Below, piece by piece: positions 60,161-64,000 of a DNA stretch of 64,000 bases; position 1 is the stretch's first letter, and every line of letters begins with the position of its first letter. Below the pieces are notes generated by a model that made no database searches, was not told the origin of the DNA, and worked only from the letters and a program-made list of their open reading frames with translations. The stretch covers positions 1 to 64,000 of the forward strand of contig JAIBBZ010000002.1 of assembly GCA_019694435.1 (NCBI GenBank). The letters run 5' to 3'. A program made the position numbers and the translations under genes. Source of the stretch: Pirellulales bacterium (GTDB lineage: Bacteria > Planctomycetota > Planctomycetia > Pirellulales > JAEUIK01).

Positions 60161-63100
60161 TCAGGCTGCTGGCCGCGCAGCGGGAGCGTGTTCTTGCAGG
60201 GGTACCCATTGGCCATCGACGAGCCGGACGTGCAAATCGCGCTGCTGTTTGCCGAGGTCGATCCGATGCCTGTGGAATTCGCGCTGGATCGCCAGGTTGA
60301 GATCGTGCTGCACGCCGCCGAGATGGTCGGGCGTCGCCACGCACACGCGCAGCACAAAGCTGTAGGTCCCATCGCCGATCCGCTCGAACGTGACCGACAG
60401 CGGCGGCTCGGCCAGCACGAGCGGATGGGCCTGGGCAATCGACCGCAGCAGCCGTTCGACTTCCACCGGCTCGCTGTCGGCCGAAACCTCCAGCGAGATC
60501 GCCAATTGGATCAGCGTGTCGCTCAGCGTCCAGTTGACCAGCCGGTCGGTGATGAAGGCCTTGTTCGGAATCACCAACTCTTTGCGGTCGCCGTTGAGCA
60601 GCGTCGTGGCCCGCATGCGGATTTGCGTGACCCGGCCCGTCAGATCGCCCACGTTGACGATGTCGCCGACCCGGACGGGCCGTTCGAACAGGATGATCAG
60701 CCCGGAAACAAAGTTGGCGAAAATCTCCTGCAGGCCGAACCCCAGGCCCACGCTCATCGCGGCGATGAGCCATTGGACCTTCGACCAGCCGATGCCCACT
60801 TCTTCGAATGCGGCGACCAGGCCGACGACGGCGATCAGGTATCGGGCAACGCTGGTGATGGCATAGCGCGTGCCGGTGTCGAGCGGCAGCCGTTGCAACA
60901 GGCTGATTTCCAACAGGCCGGGCACATTGCGATAGGCCACGGCCGTGAGCCCGCCGAAGATCAGCGCCACCAGCAGGTGCGCCAGGGTGATCGGGTTCTC
61001 GGTGCCGCGGGCCCAGAGCGCGATGCCATTGAGCATGCCGAGCGCCGGGAGCACTTCGACCCACACGGCCCACAGTCCAAAGACCGTGGCGACGGCCATC
61101 AACGCGCGGAGCAATTGCTGCGACTGGGCGTTGATCGTCGAGAGGTCGACGCGCGACACCTCGAGCGGTGCCTCGCCGCTCTCTTTGGTCTCGCTGGCCA
61201 GCGCAGCGCGCCGGGCGCGGGCCTGCTTGATCGCGAGACTGCGCCGCGCCAGCAACAGCCAGCGCCACAGCAGCCCGCAGGCGAGCGCCACGCCCACCAA
61301 CAGCGCCATCGACAAGAGCATCCGTTCGGCGAGCTTCAGCGCGGTGAAGTAATATCCGCCCAAGGCCATCACGGCCAAGACCAGCGGCGCACCTACCAGT
61401 GCCGAATACCAGAACCAACGCCCGCGCTGCAGCCACCGGCCCGAATCGCTGTTCAAGAAAGTTCGCGGCACGCCGCGCGTTGGGTGCAGCGTGCGTACGG
61501 CAAACGCGGCCAGGGCCAGCAGGCCGACCACGAAGACGAGCCGGCCCAAGGGTGCCATGCCCGGCTCGTCGACCACGATTTCCTGCAGGGTAACGACAAA
61601 GCTGACTGGTACGACGACCGCCGCGAGCCACCGCAAGTTGCGGCGCAACAGGCTCAGATCGGCGCGCGGCCAACCGAAGTGCGACTCGGCCAGGCCCCAG
61701 GGCCGGCAGATCTTGAGTACCAACTCGGCCAGGAAATAGTGGATCGCCGCGGTCTGCAGTCCCGCGGCCACGCCGCGCACGAAGGCCTCGCCCGGCCAGG
61801 TGGCCGTCAGACGCCAGGAGAGAAACACCAGCACGCCGGGACCAAGCCCGGCCAGCAGCAGCGTGAGCAGCGCGGCCCGCGCCGTCGGCGCGAACGACTC
61901 GCAATAGGGACCAGCCGCCGTCTCGCCGTGCAGCCGCAAGCGGCGGCGCAGATATCGATGGAACAGTAACGCGAGAATCACCAAGGCCGCCGCCAGGACC
62001 CAGACGCTGCGATGCTTGTCGATGTCGGCGCGCAGCCAGTCGACGACGAGCTGCCACGACGCCGGACGGACCAGTTCGCGGCTCGCCTTGGCCAGCCCGG
62101 GCCCGTCCCGCCAGGAAATCCACGGCAGGCTGCGGATCCACAATACGCGTTCGTCGATGTAGGCCCGGCTTGTGAGCGTCTGGTCGATCAGTTCGCCTTG
62201 CACCGTGTCGAGATCGACGAGCAGGCGGTGCAGGCTGTCGGTGTCGACCAGCAACGCGTCGAGCACCTCGCGCCGCGTTTCCAACGAGGCCCGGATCGTG
62301 TCGCGCAGAATCCAGGTGCTGCGGTCGACGGGGAAGTCGCCATGTTGTTTGAGAATGTCGGCAGCCAGGGTGTCGATTTCGGCGAGCGGTTCGCGCTGGT
62401 CTTCGAGCTCGAAGCGGTGCAATTGCAGCTCGGCCAGCTCGGCCTGGCGCAGGCGGCGCTTCTGGCGGTACTTGCGCACGTTGGGCAGCGACGAGCATTG
62501 CCGCCGCAACAAGGTGCCGACCGCGTTCGACAGGCCCGCCTCTTCGACTCGGGTAGCCGTGCGCTTGTAATCGTGTCGCAGGCTGGTTAATCGCTTGGTG
62601 GTACGGTCCAGCTCGTTGTGCAACTCTTCGATCAGTTCGGCGACGCGCTGGCGCTCGACGGCCAACTGATGGTTCTGCTCGGCCTGGGCCTTCACGATCG
62701 GGTTGGTATGCGCGGCCAGCCTCCGGGCGAGCTGTTCTTGCCGCTGCGCATCGGCCGCGCGGCGCGCATTGGCCTGTTCTTGCAGCGCGGCGACGAGCTT
62801 TTCCAATTGCGAGACTTGCCGCGCTGCGAGGTCGCGATCGAGCGGCAGCAGTTCGACCGACGCGTCGTACCAGGCGAGTTCGGCCTCGCCGCCGGCCAGC
62901 TCGGCGGCGACTTCGCGGCGATGCGCGGCGGCCAGGTCGTCGAGCGCCTGCTGGACCGCCGGGGCGGCAGCCGCCGCGGCCGTGGCCGTCGACTGCGGCT
63001 GCTCGTCCGAGCCGTCGATCAACTCCAGCTCCTGGCGCAGCGCCGACAACGATCGGGCCAGCGCCCCGCGACGCTCGGCGCGCCGGCTGGGTTCGTCTTG

Positions 63101-63547
63101 CGCCTCGGCCAGCGCCTGACGCGCGGTGTCCAGTTCATCGGTCGCCGTCGCCAATCGTTCGAGACAAGTGGAAAGCTCCGCTTCGGCCGGCAGATCGAGC
63201 GGCAGCGGCGCCTCGGGCACGCTGAGCTTCGATCGCACCGCTTCGAGCTGCGCGGTGAGCGCCTGGCGCCGGCGCTGGAACTCGGCCGCGCGCCGGGCAT
63301 GGTTCTCGCCGGCTTCGAGGGCAGCGCCGGCCTGCTCGTACAGCTCGGCCCCCGTCGTGCGGTCGCCGGCCTCGAGATTCGAGCTGGCCGCCAGGGCTTC
63401 GGCCCGGGCCGATAGCTCCTCGCGCGAAAAGGGCGCGCTGGGCAGGGCCTGGCCCTGGGCCGGTTCGGCACCGGCCAACGCCAGCGCACTGCATAGGTAA
63501 AGGCCCACCGCTGCGAGTCGCGGTTGCCGACGATTCCACGGACGCAT
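60161..63547 (-). CDS. Giant MscK-type mechanosensitive ion channel
   Basis: 1128 residues, close to E. coli MscK (1120). ATG 63547 preferred over GTG 63556. Signal peptide about 1-30, then a periplasmic helical region of some 450 residues with long coiled-coils (QRRRQALTAQLEAVRSKLS; QLEKLVAALQEQANARRAADAQRQEQLARRL). Around ten membrane helices follow. The MscS channel domain occupies about residues 880-1110: WLIAAMSVGLGFGLQEIFANFVSGLIILFERPVRVGDIV, then RVTQIRMRATTLLNGDRKELVIPNKAFI. The pore-helix Gly/Ala pattern and the beta domain are intact. Known: opens under membrane tension to release solutes on osmotic downshock. Confidence 0.92.
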   Translation of the reverse strand: MRPWNRRQPRLAAVGLYLCSALALAGAEPAQGQALPSAPFSREELSARAEALAASSNLEAGDRTTGAELYEQAGAALEAGENHARRAAEFQRRRQALTAQLEAVRSKLSVPEAPLPLDLPAEAELSTCLERLATATDELDTARQALAEAQDEPSRRAERRGALARSLSALRQELELIDGSDEQPQSTATAAAAAAPAVQQALDDLAAAHRREVAAELAGGEAELAWYDASVELLPLDRDLAARQVSQLEKLVAALQEQANARRAADAQRQEQLARRLAAHTNPIVKAQAEQNHQLAVERQRVAELIEELHNELDRTTKRLTSLRHDYKRTATRVEEAGLSNAVGTLLRRQCSSLPNVRKYRQKRRLRQAELAELQLHRFELEDQREPLAEIDTLAADILKQHGDFPVDRSTWILRDTIRASLETRREVLDALLVDTDSLHRLLVDLDTVQGELIDQTLTSRAYIDERVLWIRSLPWISWRDGPGLAKASRELVRPASWQLVVDWLRADIDKHRSVWVLAAALVILALLFHRYLRRRLRLHGETAAGPYCESFAPTARAALLTLLLAGLGPGVLVFLSWRLTATWPGEAFVRGVAAGLQTAAIHYFLAELVLKICRPWGLAESHFGWPRADLSLLRRNLRWLAAVVVPVSFVVTLQEIVVDEPGMAPLGRLVFVVGLLALAAFAVRTLHPTRGVPRTFLNSDSGRWLQRGRWFWYSALVGAPLVLAVMALGGYYFTALKLAERMLLSMALLVGVALACGLLWRWLLLARRSLAIKQARARRAALASETKESGEAPLEVSRVDLSTINAQSQQLLRALMAVATVFGLWAVWVEVLPALGMLNGIALWARGTENPITLAHLLVALIFGGLTAVAYRNVPGLLEISLLQRLPLDTGTRYAITSVARYLIAVVGLVAAFEEVGIGWSKVQWLIAAMSVGLGFGLQEIFANFVSGLIILFERPVRVGDIVNVGDLTGRVTQIRMRATTLLNGDRKELVIPNKAFITDRLVNWTLSDTLIQLAISLEVSADSEPVEVERLLRSIAQAHPLVLAEPPLSVTFERIGDGTYSFVLRVCVATPDHLGGVQHDLNLAIQREFHRHRIDLGKQQRDLHVRLVDGQWVPLQEHAPAARPAA

Positions 63548-63642
63548 CACCCTCACCCCCTTCGGCCCAGGCCGGCGGTTGGGTCGATGACGATATCCGT
63601 ACCGCGGCGCAGGCGTCGAGGTCGATTCTGCCGGCTGCTAGC

Positions 63643-63672
63643 TTGCCACGTGCTTTTTCGCAGGGTTACGAT
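63643..63672 (+). promoter_or_regulatory. Candidate promoter for the penicillin-acylase-like gene
   Basis: TTGCCA (63643-63648), 18-base spacer, TACGAT (63667-63672). Five of six and four of six consensus matches. It would give a leader of about 55 bases before ATG 63735. Confidence 0.4.
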
Positions 63673-63734
63673 GGCGATTCGCTGCAGTCGGGGGAAGTGT
63701 TCCGGGGCTGTTCTTGCTGGGGAAGGTGTCTTTC

Positions 63735-64000
63735 ATGCCATCGCTCTGTGCGCGTGTCGCTTGTGGCCTGTTCGTCGTGTTGCTGGTGTGTCCGCTGGCC
63801 CCCGCGGCCGAGCAAGGCTCGCCGATCGATCCCGAGCAGCTGGCCGCCAGCACGACGATCTACCGCGACCAGTGGGGCATGCCGCACATCGACGGGCCCA
63901 CCGACGAAAGCGTCTGCTTCGGCTTTGGTTACTGCCAGGCCGAAGACTACTTCTGGCAACTCGAAGATTCGTACCTGCTGGGGTTGGGACGCTATGCCGA
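63735..64000 (+). CDS. Penicillin acylase family protein, partial (N-terminus)
   Basis: Frame open from ATG 63735 through the right edge (88 residues visible). A signal peptide (about 1-22, ending in APAAE) is followed by LAASTTIYRDQWGMPHIDGPTDESVCFGFGYCQAEDYFWQLED. This is the conserved opening of Ntn-hydrolase acylases (RDxxGxPHI, then fxxGYxxAxD). Known: precursors are exported and cut into alpha and beta chains with an N-terminal Ser nucleophile; members hydrolyse penicillins, acyl-homoserine lactones or other amides. The catalytic Ser lies beyond the window, so activity cannot be judged. Confidence 0.85.
   Translation, partial: MPSLCARVACGLFVVLLVCPLAPAAEQGSPIDPEQLAASTTIYRDQWGMPHIDGPTDESVCFGFGYCQAEDYFWQLEDSYLLGLGRYA

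Noticed and set aside
60083-61969. 628-codon plus-strand frame over the MscK-like gene
   Set aside because: Gln/His/Arg-rich shadow; the MscS channel domain is on the minus strand.

Overview
The window looks like chromosomal DNA of a planctomycete, most likely order Pirellulales. This is inferred from gene content: two DUF1501 proteins with twin-arginine-type leaders, a tandem pair of DUF1080 proteins, a PEP-CTERM protein behind an ECF sigma factor and a FecR/LamG-like protein, a SEC-C/TPR protein, and a double-length UvrA. The DNA is GC-rich throughout, except for a softer patch around 9.7-10.7 kb. I see no rRNA, tRNA, CRISPR array, insertion sequence or phage gene. Most of the window reads as core chromosome.

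Layout. 1-3759 (-): N-terminal two thirds of an alpha-2-macroglobulin-like protein, cut by the window edge. 4225-21904: a type II secretion (T2SS)-like locus. It starts with a 1742-residue protein built from about 15 tandem secretin N1-like units but without a secretin barrel. A small hypothetical gene and a membrane-anchored four-EF-hand protein follow, both on the minus strand. Then comes a tight ten-gene plus-strand operon: gspE, gspF, gspG, gspH, gspI, gspJ, gspK, a PilM/GspL-PilN-like fusion, and a PilO/GspM-like protein whose C-terminus resembles GspC. 21948-24238 (-): two paralogous chain-length-determinant-like membrane proteins, one a shortened version of the other. 24559-28302 (+): a DUF1501 protein behind a near-consensus sigma70-type promoter, then two DUF1080 paralogues separated by a very strong terminator. 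28340-31460 (-): an M48 peptidase, a translationally coupled methyltransferase, and a secreted DUF6786-like protein.

31705-37367 (+): a MarR regulator, an RND adaptor lipoprotein and an RND pump that appears to have two extra membrane helices. 37394-42308 (+): a triple zinc-ribbon membrane protein, the SEC-C/TPR protein and ribD. 42268-45075 (-): a coiled-coil membrane protein and a dynamin-like GTPase. 45263-52363 (+): a 2366-residue tandem UvrA with a two-module C-terminal extension. 52406-53327 (+): a CBM9-like protein and a small hypothetical. 53357-54565 (-): a DUF5009-like membrane acyltransferase. 54774-57693 (+): the sigma/FecR/PEP-CTERM unit. 57926-59287 (+): a second DUF1501 protein. 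59415-63547 (-): YqgE/AlgH and a giant MscK-type mechanosensitive channel. 63735-64000 (+): the start of a penicillin-acylase-family protein.

The clearest candidates for unusual biology are the barrel-less multi-N1 protein with the rearranged GspL/M/C subunits, the double UvrA with its repeated C-terminal module, and the RND pump with extra helices. Functions are assigned by recognising motifs in the translated sequence; no database search was run.
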